Origin: Eopsaltria australis
Taxonomy: Eukaryota > Chordata > Aves > Passeriformes > Petroicidae
Length of the DNA stretch: 64,000 bases
NCBI GenBank assembly: GCA_034509425.1
Contig: JAVTVJ010001852.1
Location: 163,501 to 227,500 of the forward strand
Direction of reading: 5' to 3'
This document shows positions 13,101 to 24,676 of the stretch, piece by piece. Made by a program: the position numbers and the translations under genes. The notes beneath the pieces are model-generated. The model was given only the letters and a program-made list of their open reading frames with translations, was not told the DNA's origin and searched no databases. Numbering within the stretch: the stretch's first letter is position 1; every line of letters starts with the position of its first letter.

Positions 13101-16100
13101 CACCCTCTGCTTGTGACATCCAGACCAGAAAACATCTCCCAGCACCGCTCTGGGGCTGCAGAAAGGAACTCACTGCTCCCCTTGCCCCAAGGATCAGCCA
13201 CGTTCCAGCTGGCAGGACCTGCTTGAGGGTGCATCAGAGGCACAGGAGATGCTGAGGGTCCTGTCAGGGCAGCCTTTCAGGGACCTCTTTGGGATCTCTG
13301 CTGCTGCAAATCTGCAGTTTGGGGCACCTTGAGGTCTCCTGCAAGTTGGTCTTGATTGTGCCAAACTGCTCCCATGAAAGCAAAGGCTCCAAGTGACCTA
13401 AGTGCTAAACCAAAATGCTCTGCACATAAACTGCTTCAACACAGTTTTCTCCACGTTGAAGAGTGTACTCTGGGAAAAAAAAATAAAATCCTGAAAGCTT
13501 CTAGAAGCCTGACCCTACTTACTTTTACCTGCTTCTTAAATTAGGAGAGAAATAATAAAAAAAAAAAATCTGTATGACTGCACAGGTACCACCCCCCTCC
13601 AGTGCTTCAGTTTTCTTATTCCCACCTTCAAAGTGGGAACAACAACCTTATCTACTCCATAAAAAACAGGCCTAACTCACTCATACAAGTACCCTAAACA
13701 AAAAAACAACCAGCACAAAACCAGCACCACCCTTCCCCCCAAAAAACAAGGGGAAGGGGGAATGTTTTGGCCAAAACCTGAACATTGCACAGAGCAAATA
13801 AGCAGCCTCTGAGGGCTCACAGGGCTCTGCAGCTGTGAAGGACTTGCAGTGACACCAGTGCTCTTCTTGCCCCACCACCCTCGTCCCTCCAAGGGACTGG
13901 TGTCCCCAAGACAAGCCTGATGCTTTGTCAGTCTCCTCCTGCTCTCTCTGCACCTCAAAACTCCCATTCAGGATGGAAATCAGCACAGCTCCTGCACAAC
14001 CTTGGCTTTGGCTTGCAAGGATAAATCTCTGCTTTCTGCCACCTCACTGGTTCAGCTGTCAATGAAAGCGCCTGACAAGAGACACCCAAGCCCACAAATC
14101 TCACCCCAAATTTATACATCTTGCCAGACTAGAAACTTCTTGCTGGCCAAGAGGTGATTTGGAGCCCTGTAGATCTCCACTGAGCTTGGGGCAGAGGTGA
14201 CAGATGAGTTTTCCAGCCCTGCTGTTGTGAGCCACATTCAGGTATCCTGCTCCTGCAGCACTTGCACAGCACCTCTGATTTATAAACCTGCCTGTTTGCC
14301 ATAATTCAGCAAGAAGCTGCTTTATGAACAGACCTCTCCAAACTCAATCTCTGTCTCAGGGTGCACAATCTTTGGCATGGCCATGTCTGAGCCAAACAGC
14401 ACCCACAGATCTCTGGGATCATCAACAGCTGTGTTTATTTTCCCTTTCCAGCTCCACATCCTTCCCAGCTATCACCACAGGAGAAGCAGTTTCTTAGCCA
14501 GCCTTTCCCAAACTTCAGCAGGGCTTTTGGCTTGCTGAGGTTTCAGTTCTCCACAGCCTCTCTAAGGGTCTCTGATGTCAGGCTCTGTCTGCAGTCTGAA
14601 ACAGGCCTGGTTTTATCAGGATGCTCAGGGCACAGATAATCCAGGAGCAATTTTGTGTCAAAACAGCACCTTGGCTTCCAGGAGGGCCTCCAGGACAACT
14701 GTGAAAGCTGCAAAGGTTCCTCTCAAGGGGTTAATGAAGTGATTAATTAAGGTGGACCAAACAGATCCATGCACTGGTCAGTACCAGATCCTGAACACGG
14801 ACACAGCTAATGGACACCACACCTGAGACATTCCAAGGCAGGGCCTGCACCACAGGGTATTTCAGTGCTCTGCAGTCACCTGCCTTGATCCTGGCCCCAA
14901 GGACAAACAGCTTTATTGCATCTGGATCATTTTATCTTCCAGGAACTTTGTTCTAAGCTTCAGATGTTCAGCTTGTCTAAAACCAGAACAGCCTTCTGTT
15001 CAAGGTAGGACCCAAAGGGAAGGAAGAGAAAAAGAAGGGCTGAGCTCCTTGTCTAGCTCTCCTCTGCCTTTGTACCTCAGTCAAAAACTCAGCAAAGAAA
15101 ACAGAAGTGATGCAGGACGGAATTCCAGAAAGTCACAAGCGACCGAAAGTCCAGCACTGCAGCCATGCACGTGTTCCCTGGAAACCAACACCCAACACAA
15201 GGAGCACGGAGATGTCAGCCTCACTCACTGCCAACTTACTGCTCCTGGGATGGAAAAACACACTCAGAGGCCAGGGCCTCCCTGGAAATCACATTTCAGG
15301 AAGGCAGTTCAGCAAATATCAAAGGGGAAAGAATACAATGAAGGTCTGGTAAGGAAGGACAGCAGAGGGGCGGGAAAGAGCCACAGAGACACAACAGAAG
15401 GTCAGCTCCCCTCTCCACTCCTGCGGGGAAATTCCTGGCTCCCAGATCATCCTTTGTTCGTGTGCCCTAGAGGAACAACAAGGGCTAAAGCTCTTCAGCC
15501 ATTCTCACTAGAAAACTCTGCCTGCATCACACTGCAAGCTGGGAAATCTGCTGGGTTTTGGACATTCGGATCTGTTGGGTACCAGTGAATCCAGACTCAT
15601 GAGCACGACAAATCCAAAACACAACCAGGAAATAACCAAGGCCTCCAGACTTCAAACACAGGGCACAGCAAAAAAACCAACCCCCCACCCAAGCAAGGAA
15701 ACATATCAGACAAATGATACCATTTTGCCATCTTTTCTGAATTTTTCCCAGAGAAAACCATGAACGTCCCCAGGCCCACAACAGCTTTTACTTCCCCCAC
15801 TGGAAGCATCACTCACAACAAAAAGAACCATGGATTGTGCCTGTATTTGCAAAACACTTTGGGAAAGAAGCAGCGACACAAACTTGTCACCGAGATGGTG
15901 CTGGGGGCAGCACCAAACCCAAAGGACACGTGGCTAAAAAGGGAAGGAGAAAAAATAAACCCATCACAACCACGGAGCCGATCTGAGGGCGATGTGAAAC
16001 GTCACAGTTCCCTCCACCTGCAAGGAGCACTCAGCCACAGGAGGCCTGGGACAGTCCAGAAAACCCCTGCTACACATTGAAGGGACACTGATTTGGGGGA

Positions 16101-16286
16101 AAGGACAACGCACCTGTGCTTTGATTGCTACAAAAGAATAACAACCCAAAAAAAATCCCCATCTGTGGCTGGAGGAGCCAGGATTGAGGAAGCTGTTAGC
16201 CAAGCACATTGCTATGAACACAAAGCCTACAGCAGGCAAACCCCAGCCCTGAAGCAGGCAGAGGCACGCTGCACACAGCTCCTTAC

Positions 16287-16396
16287 CCGACTGATCTGCA
16301 GCTTCTCAGCTCCAGGCTTGAAGAGGTTCCATCGACGGCCGCCGTTCCTGCAGTTCCCGCGCACCTTCAGGGTCTTTGAAGCCTGCTCGTTCTCAG
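16287..16396 (-). CDS. ARHGEF4: Third coding exon, short and basic
   Basis: This 110-base exon is flanked by a good acceptor (ttttctcctggcag) and a donor (gtaagg). It enters in phase 1, exactly as left by the 18746 donor, completing a split Ala codon, and leaves in phase 0. It encodes about 37 residues: ENEQASKTLKVRGNCRNGGR, then RWNLFKPGAEKLQISR. Nine of these are Arg or Lys. I do not recognise this segment in the human ARHGEF4 or SPATA13 isoforms I remember, where the sequence goes on towards an acidic GSEED stretch and the SH3. It may be an alternatively used exon or part of a longer isoform. It is also just possible that it is skipped in the main transcript; the following exon is outside the window or not recognised, so its phase cannot be checked. 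Confidence 0.7.
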
Positions 16397-18745
16397 CTGC
16401 CAGGAGAAAATCCACGGGAACAGGGGAGAGGAAAAAAAAAAAAGGAATGACAAAAGATAAATGCTGTGCTTTAGCTCAGGCTGGGGGCGGAGGCTGTTCT
16501 TTTAAATGAAAGAAACAAAATTGTTTGCAAGAGACTCATTCAACCTCTCCTTTAGAGAAAGAGAGCGGAGGGTATATTTAGGTGCTTTATTCAGTGCTCT
16601 TGGGATGCAAGAGAAATAGTGCAGTGTGGATACTACAAAAAGGCAGAGCTGGGAGCCACATCCCGAGGTGGGGTCAGTCCAGCTGCGTGTGGAGCAGGGA
16701 TGCTCTGCCAGGAGACTCTCATCAACCTGCACCAATTCCCTGGGTCACAACTGCTCCAGCAGCAGCACCTGCAGCAATCCCAGCTGCACACTCACTGAGG
16801 TGCACAGGATGCCAGGCCTTGGAAAAGAAACAGCTCCTCGAATTTACACACAAAACAGAAATGGCTAAAAGCTGGTTTTTTTAAGGAAACTGGGCTGGTT
16901 CTCACCCCCCTCCCAGCATTTCAGGCCAAGCCCTCACAGATGCAGGTCTGCTCTAGCTTTGAGTGATACCTCTCACACCAGACCCCAGCCTGGCCTTGCA
17001 GATGGCACTATCCAGGCACGGAGCAGCCTGTGAAAAGCAGGCAAATGAGTTCTGCTTTTCCAATCAACTCAAATTTTCAGCTCCACATCCTATCCCTCTC
17101 TTTTTGGGGTGAAGCTGCTATTCTGTGTAAAACCAGACTTTTCCCTCCCACATTTGGCAAGTTTAGATTTGAATCCCTTCTTCCATCAGGCTCTTCACAT
17201 CCCCTGGCCTGGAAACAGAACTGAGCACCACTGGTGCCCCCACAGCAGCTGCCAGCACAGGGACATGTGATCCAGGCAGTGCACATATGTGGTACATGCA
17301 CTCCCACAGGTGTTTCCCACACCTGGAAGCTCCTGATCCCAGTCATGGAGCAAGGATCTAGAGAAAACAGCCACGGTCTGGAATTTTTCCCTAAAAGATG
17401 CACAACGCTCAATTTCTATCTGCTGACGTACCTCTAACCAGGCAGAGGTTTCAGACTGTGACAGTCCTCAGGGGTTTCAGACCAGAAAAAATAGTTCCAG
17501 GTTTTGGGAGAGTGGAGACCCCCAAACCAAACAGCTGGGGGCTGTGCCCTGCCCAGGCCACAGCGCAGCAGGGCTGGGATGCTGCTGCAGCCTGGCTGGG
17601 CAGCCATCCTGATTCTCTTCCAGCGTTGCTGGGAGAGAGATTGCACTGAGACCTATTTCCTCAATGCTGATGCAGGCAGCCTGCTGCTATTTTTAGCAGC
17701 CCACGTTTCACTTTGGAGACTCTTGGAGAGCCAGGCTGCAGCACGGTGCCGGTTACAGCGGGAGGCTGCGGCGATGGATGGAGCGGCGAGCGAACACGGA
17801 ACGCTCGCTCTGAGGGGATCGTGTGTGACCCCCCTGTGCTGGGAACCTCTGCACCCCGGCAGCAGAGCCATCAATTAACAGCACGGGCAGCCAATTGGCC
17901 TTGTCCTGCCCACTTCTTGTGCAGGCTGATGTGCTGCCACCATCCATCAGCCGCCCGCGCCCCCGGAGCGCGCCCGAGCAATGCCAGCACAATCTGGCAG
18001 CGCTCCCGAGCTCGCCCAGCGCTAAATCACAGCATTCTTCATGCCAGCAGTGGCCCTTCAGGAAATCATTTCCTTTCTCTCATTATCAATCTTTTTAATT
18101 AGGAGGTTCAAAAAATGATGTCATCTATTCAGTCGTTGGCCAATTCACCTGCCAGCAAATACATTCCACGGTGCTCTCTCTGGTGGCACTGGGAGCAGGA
18201 CAAATGCAGAGAGGTCACCCCAGTCTTTGGCTCATGAGATTCCCCCTCCTTCATCACGAAAAGTATCCAAGCAAGAGGAAAAAAACCCCTCACTTCTTGT
18301 GTTTCCAAATGAACATCAGACTTGAGTTGTGATCTCAGCACCCATCACCACTCACCACCTCCCAAGGGTGAGTACTCACCACAGAGGATTCTCAGAGGAG
18401 AGAAATCCAAGAGAAAACCACCAAACGTAAACTCACACAGCAGTTGCTGAACAGTTTTTACACCTCACATGTCCACCTGTGCATCCTCTCATAACCAGAT
18501 TATGGGGACTGTGTTCAGAGACATTAAAGAGAGAAAATACCCTTATTTCATAAACACACTCTGCACAAGGAGAGCCAGCAAGAAACTCCTCCACAGCGGC
18601 TCTCGGAGCTCCCTCACCTGGCGTCAGGGATGTCACCAGCACGGATGCAAACCACACTCCTGACTTTACCACCTCTGCTGCCCTAGGCTGGCTCTGCAGG
18701 ATGGGTGACACCCAAAAGCAAAGCTGGGAGAGAAGAGGCACTCAC
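16397..18745 (-). other. Intron between coding exons 2 and 3
   Basis: This 2.35-kb stretch has no supported gene. Around 17730-18010 there is a moderately CpG-rich patch that could be an internal promoter for a shorter isoform; ASEF-family genes are known to use alternative first exons. I found no convincing coding first exon there. AT-rich sequence at 18060-18130 contains TTTTTAATTAGG. Confidence 0.6.
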
Positions 18746-18893
18746 CACGTCTGCGGAGCAGGTGCTGCATGCGCCCTCCCACCTGGTCCAGCCCCATGGG
18801 GGTGCTCTGCGAGAGGGGCTCGGAGCGGCAGCGCTCCACCAGCGCCTTGAAGGGCTCTGCCTGCGGGGACGGCTGCGAAGGGTGAGACGTCGG
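18746..18893 (-). CDS. ARHGEF4: Second coding exon, carrying the ASEF-family SQSTP-GLD signature
   Basis: This 148-base exon has an acceptor with a pyrimidine tract (cttctcttggcag) and a donor matching consensus (gtgagt). It enters in phase 0, as the 24677 donor requires, and leaves in phase 1. It encodes 49 residues starting PTSHPSQPSPQAEPF, followed by KALVERCRSEPLSQSTPMGL and DQVGGRMQHLLRRR. The SQSTPxGLD core resembles, from memory, the segment just before the SH3 domain in both ASEF1 (ARHGEF4, SQSAPTGL) and ASEF2 (SPATA13, SQSTPIGLD). The preceding Arg-Ser-x-Pro-Leu looks more like ARHGEF4. A second AG further into the exon (after cttcgc) could serve as an alternative acceptor but would shift the frame. 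The evidence for coding is the splice sites, the phase match and the family motif together. Confidence 0.87.
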
Positions 18894-21800
18894 CTGCCAA
18901 GAGAAGGGGCACAGGAGAGTTTTACCAACAGCAGTCAAATCTCAGGCAAAGCAACCACAGGACATACAATAACACAGAGAATTTCCAGGGCAGCGCAGCA
19001 CAGCTCGCTGCAATCTGCACCCGCTGCATTTCTGACTGCAAGGTGTGCAGCCTCAGGGTCCCCAGGGCTGGCACAGCTTTGAGCCCAACACTTCCAGTGC
19101 AACTGAGCGTCCCAGGAACTTCTGGGAGTAACCCTGATGGAGACCCACCTCCTGCTCTGCAGTTTGGAGGTGAAGCTGCTCTCCCATTCCCAAGTCTCAG
19201 CAGGAGCACACACAAGGAAGGAATGAGCTGGTGCTGAGGACCCCGTACCAGCAAGGGCTGGCTGCTTCCAAGGACAGCAAAGAGCAGCCAAACTGGTTGG
19301 CTGTTCCAACCAGACATGTCCTCGCATCTATAGCCCAGTCAAGATATCTACTTCAATAAAACAGTTGCAATTGATTGAAGCACCCATGATATGGTCAAAT
19401 ACCTCAGTTATACCTTAATGCTTGGTTACACTAATGCAAAAAAATTGGCATTTACAGCTAAGTGGAGAAAAATGTCGGCGTTTTCCCCACTCCAACTTTT
19501 ATTATTCTATTCCAGGAGGAAAAGTTCCTGAAAATGACAACTGTACCGTGACATTTTGCAGAATGGAATGTTCTTTTTAGAGACATCACAATTCCAACTC
19601 CTACTTTTCGTTTTATTCTCTGTGACATGTGACACCGTGGAAGTCTTGTGTATAATCTTAGAGTCAAGAAATCAGAAGAAAAACCATTTGACAAAGGTCG
19701 GGGGAAGCAAACAGGAGGTGTTCCTCTCTGGGAGGTTTCTAGGCTCAATCACAGACACATCTGTCACACTTCCAGGAGCTTGCTAATAACTGGGTGCCTG
19801 CAATGGTTTGGTGGCTCCATCCTCAAGACTCCAGCAGCTCGTTTTCACTGATGTGCTGTTATTTTCATTTACAGATGAAGAACAAGGCAGACAGGCTGTA
19901 ATTATCCCAAAGGAAAGCTGTGGATGAATTAAGGCTCCATCTCGCAGCACCAGCATCATGTCCAGTGAGCCAGCACACTTCTCTTGGCTGGGGGGACAGC
20001 TGGGAGGAGGTAAAAGCCAAAGAACACCTTCCTTCCAGGGTATTTTGGACACACAGTGCCTTTAGCACAAGGCCAGCAGTGCCCAGAGATGCCCCTTCCC
20101 ATCCCTACTCTGATGCCCTGTTGTAACTTTTGAGGCTGGGAATGAGATAAAGGAAAGGCACACCACGTATTTAGAGAAAACATGTGGAAATCTGAATTAT
20201 CCATGTGTTCCATGGCTGGTTATATTTACATGCAAAGCCTATCAGCTTTGCAAACTCAACCTGCCTTTCCCTGACAATGTTAAAAATATGCTTCCCAAAA
20301 AAACCCTACCCCACTATAGATAGCACTAAATATAGGCTTTAATTCAAGATTTTGCTAGCACCTCCTGGTTATGAATGCAAGAATCTGAACAGCTTGCAGA
20401 TAGGCTTTAGAGGTTTTGTCTCCTCTAAAAATAAAATGATTGTCAGACACAACCATATTAAAAGCCATAAATACCCAAAATTCATTCTGCAAGTAAATTG
20501 CACGCTGCTGCAGACAGGAATACAGCACTCTTTTGGCAACAGCAGGATTTAGAAAGTGAAGTACTGCTTCTTCATTTGGAAGGACTATAAAGTCTTTGGT
20601 TACAGCAGGCTGAGACACAACCCAGGAGCTGAGTAACCAGGAGATGAAGAAAACTCTGAAGATCAACTCTCCCAGATAGCATTTCCTGGTCAGTGTCCTT
20701 CAGCAGTGGGAGGGAAGGGATAAATCCATGCAGCAATCCCATCTCTGCAGCTGCTCCCACAATAAAACAATCTCAAGCTAAAGGTCCCCAGGAACTTGCT
20801 GGGCACCACCTGCGATATCTCAGCAAGCACAGAAAAGGGAACTTGCTGGATGTCCCTCTTGTGGGGCGGCACTTGGAGCTGCACTAAAGCCCAAAGCTGT
20901 GGGAGGAGGATGTGAGCTGTGCCCCAGCTATCAGGCAGCAGATCTGCAAACCCATCCCTGGCATGCACACGCTCAGGCAAATCAGCAATCCTGCGCTTCC
21001 AGTCGGACCCACCGCGCTGGGAGAGGCTCCCGCGTTCCCACACGGAGCAGCTGTGGCACAAGAACCCCAAAAACCTCCTAATGCCCTCACAGCACCAGTC
21101 CTGCTCCATATCCCTGCAGGCCACTCGGAGCAGCAGCAGATTCTGCATCAGGGACAGCCTTTGTGGCACAGGGACAGACTGGATCTCAAGTCCAGGACTC
21201 GGAGGAAGAACCGTCAGCTGCTCTGGAGAAACATCTGCAGTGATGCAGGAGTTTGAGCCCCTTTACAGAGCCCTGAAACCAAACACAGGATCCCATCAGC
21301 CTGGCACCTCATCCTGTGGGACACACAGCTTTTGCCAAAGCTGACAGGCCCGTAGAAATCTCATTTTCACACTTCTGGCAATCCTAATTCCCCCAGAGAA
21401 CAGCCTCGCAAACCCAGCTGGGGTCTGTGCACAGCCACAACTGCCAGAAGCAAACTGCAGCCTGCAAACCCTTTGGAGATAAAATTCTGAACCCCAAGGA
21501 AAAAGATCAGGCTTTCTGTTCCATAAAAATCACCTCCTATTTCCCGCACAAGCCAGCAGAGGGCACAGAAAGACTGCGGTGAAAGCCCTCTGCTCTGTCA
21601 CTGCGAGGGCGACACCAGAGGCTCTGAGATGCTCCCTGTCGTGGCCCTGGGACAATCAGGGACTTCATCCTATGGCAGATCTCTCTGCCAGCAGTAAACC
21701 TGAAACTTGTTTCTGGGTCCTAAAAACTTCCAACTGATACCCAAAATATGAATTCAGGTGCCTGTTTTGCAGCCTTTCCTCGTGTCACTCCAAAGGAGGT

Positions 21801-24676
21801 ATCAAACCACCCCCAAACCCTGTCCATGGACACATCAGCCAGTCTGGAAGCCTGATGGAAAGCTGGAATTGCAAAATACACGGTATCAAAGCTGCTTTCC
21901 ATCTAAGCATCATCTCAAGCTACAAGAAGTGGTCAAAGGCAACTCCTGGGGCTATGCCTGACTTCCTGCAGCAGCAGTTTCCCTGTTGGGATGCTGTGGT
22001 GTTTTTAGAGGTGAGATGAGGATAGTTCACTTCAGTGCAAATATGGAAAATGGAAACTGTCCAAAAACTAGTGAAACCTCCATGTCATCTTTTCCTCCAT
22101 CCCTCAAATGCCTCAGAATAAGGATGGCACTGTGATCCCAGAGCTGCAGCAGCATGAATGGAGTAACTAATTTTGCACTGACAATTTGTTCTGACCTTTA
22201 CTGTTCTTCCAATCCTTCAAAACATTTTTTCCCCACTGTTTCACAAGTTCCCAGAACACAGGAGAATTTATTTGGGATGTGGTCTGAAAGCAACTGTCAG
22301 GGATGTGCTCTTCTACCTTTCTGCAGCTGCTTTCTGCTTTTATTAAATGTTGTTGCAATGCTATTTCCTTTAAAGTGCCAGGACCAAATCCTACCCAACT
22401 GCTAGCCCATAATACCACTCAGCTCCTGCCCAAAGACATCAATATACCAGAAAAGCAAGAGCCAGTGGCATTAATTGCAGATACAACTAAACAGATTTAC
22501 CTCCTGACAGAACCAATGTGCAGATCCCCTAAACCCCACACCAGCATCCCTTGTGCTACACCAGCCTCAGCCTCCCACACCATCTCCCCACAGGAGCCTC
22601 TGTGGGAACAGGCACTTTAATGCTTTTTTTGGGCCATTGTTGAAGCAGTTTGGGAAATGCTTTCTGCCCTGCTCTGCTCACACACTGTAAAACTGCTGGG
22701 GAGCTTGCTCACAGCAAGCCTGGCCAAGCCACCCTGTCCTGGCAGCACCTTCTCCCTGCCTGTGGTTGAGCACTTCCCTTGAAACACAAACCCTACAGTT
22801 AATCAGAGCAGCCTGGAGTGCAGGCAGCATGGCCAGCAACTGTGCTGAGGAACAGGTGCCAGCAAAGAGATGGATTGAGCCCTAAAACAATAAGAGGCTG
22901 GAGTTTGCTGCTACTGTCACGCTCAGGCTGAAGTTACTCCTCTTCCATGTTTATTTTTGGTGAAGTGTTTCCGAGTGCCGCTCCCTGATGGGAGATAGGC
23001 GAGCAAATCCCTGGGGTATCTCAGGTCATTTGTTACTGGAGCTGCTGGCAGACTCTCCAGGGCTCTTCCTGCTCAGAAGATCCCTCCTTTTAGCCTCTTT
23101 GCTCTGGGTTTGATGCCACCACCAGATCACTGAGGAGTTCCTGGGGTGCAGGAGGTGTCCACAACCCAGGTGGGGCTGTCTGCTTTCCCTCCCACCCGCT
23201 GCAGCTCCTGCCCAGGAGGCAGCCAGCCCTCCCTGCCGGAGGAAGCGCGGCAGCCCGGAGGTCGTGTGCTATCGCCACACTTCACGGGAACTCGGGGGAG
23301 GTTTCCTGCCCAGTTATCTCAAGCACCATATTTAAGTTTCTTGGTAATGTTTGTAAGCTGCAACAGCTGAGCTGGGACTTAGGGCATCTCCTGTTCACAC
23401 AGCTGAGCTGGAGGAGCTCTGGGATTGTGCCCTGAGAGTGCTGGGATCAGAGAGGCAGCCCCTGTCCTCCCAGCAGGGATGTGGCTGCTCTAGGAGAGGA
23501 GTGCTGGTACTTCCCTCTGCTCCACTCCATCCTTTCCTGCCTCTCTCATCTTGCTCCTGCCCAGAACACTTCCAGCTCGGTCCCTGTGAAGGGATATCAA
23601 AGCACAGCCCTCTCAAGTTATTCCTAAAAATGTTTCTTCCAGAAACCCCCAGAAGTGACCAAGCACTACTCACTCCTCTGGAGCACCTGGGGTTACACAG
23701 AGAGCTTCTCTAATTCTTTGTATGACACAAAACGGAGCAGAAAAACAAAACCAGGAATAACCAACAATACTGCTGCCTGTTTTAGCTGCGAGTCACAAGT
23801 TCAGATTTTTTTCCCCACAGCATTTCTAATCTGCTGCCAATTTTCAAACACTTCCCCTCTTGGCACAGAAGTTACTGTCACCCCTTTTCCAACAGGGAAC
23901 AGTGTCACCACCTCTGGAATATCTCTTGTCTCTCCAAACCCAAAAGGAAAGGAGAAAGTTTCTTCACAAATTGTTTCAATTTCCCTACCTGGCACCTTGA
24001 AAATGAGGAAGTCCTCATTCCAACCTCAGCTAACCAGCAGGTACTCAAAAGAACCCTAAAGCTGGGCTTCACACTGGCTCCACAGGACTTCCGAGGTCTC
24101 CTAGCATCAGCCTGGACAAGACAGACTTTTAACACCCAGAACTAGTCCCAAATGCAAAGTCCATTTAAATGTTTGAGGATTTGAAAGGTTCTGAAAGACT
24201 TGCTTGTACCAGACAGGATCATCCTGTCATGATTGGAGCCAGCAGCATTGCTCACCTCATTCATCACTCCACAACTATTTTAGGTAAGAAAACAGAGGCC
24301 AAAGTGCAATTGCTGAATTCTGTTTGCCCACAGCACACTTAAAAACTCAGTTTGGCAAAACCTCTCTTCTTAGGAGCTTCTACTTCAAATGAACTTCAAT
24401 GCAGAGAGGAAAAAATCTAAAGGTAGTGTCTAGAAATCCATAAACTGCTACACCCTCTTCAAGAGACACTGATACACACAGAGGGTCATAGGAAAAGCAG
24501 CTCTGGAGGTTTAAGAGCTCAGACTCAGACTGATATAAAAGCTGTGTCTGCTGCCACCATCCACAGAACAATCTCCTTAAACGAGGGATGTAAAAAAAAC
24601 CCTTTCAAGAGCAAACCAGATTCATAAGATGTACAACAGCATGGTTTCACTGCAAACCTTACAAAGCTGCTCCTAC
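18894..24676 (-). other. Intron between coding exons 1 and 2
   Basis: This 5.8-kb intron has no supported gene, minisatellite or clear mobile element. The stretch 20160-20480 is AT-rich and otherwise unremarkable. Open frames here are short and lack paired splice sites. Confidence 0.65.

Larger units (their letters stand above)
1..16286 (-). other. Downstream intron, with the rest of the gene beyond position 1
   Basis: I searched the minus strand here for the conserved SH3, DH and PH exons expected after the signature exon and recognised none. The stretch therefore appears to be one long intron running off the window. It holds three minisatellites, two local duplications and CR1 fragments, all listed separately. 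The remaining sequence, for example 10790-11160 and 13180-15000, shows nothing I can name. Confidence 0.5.
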
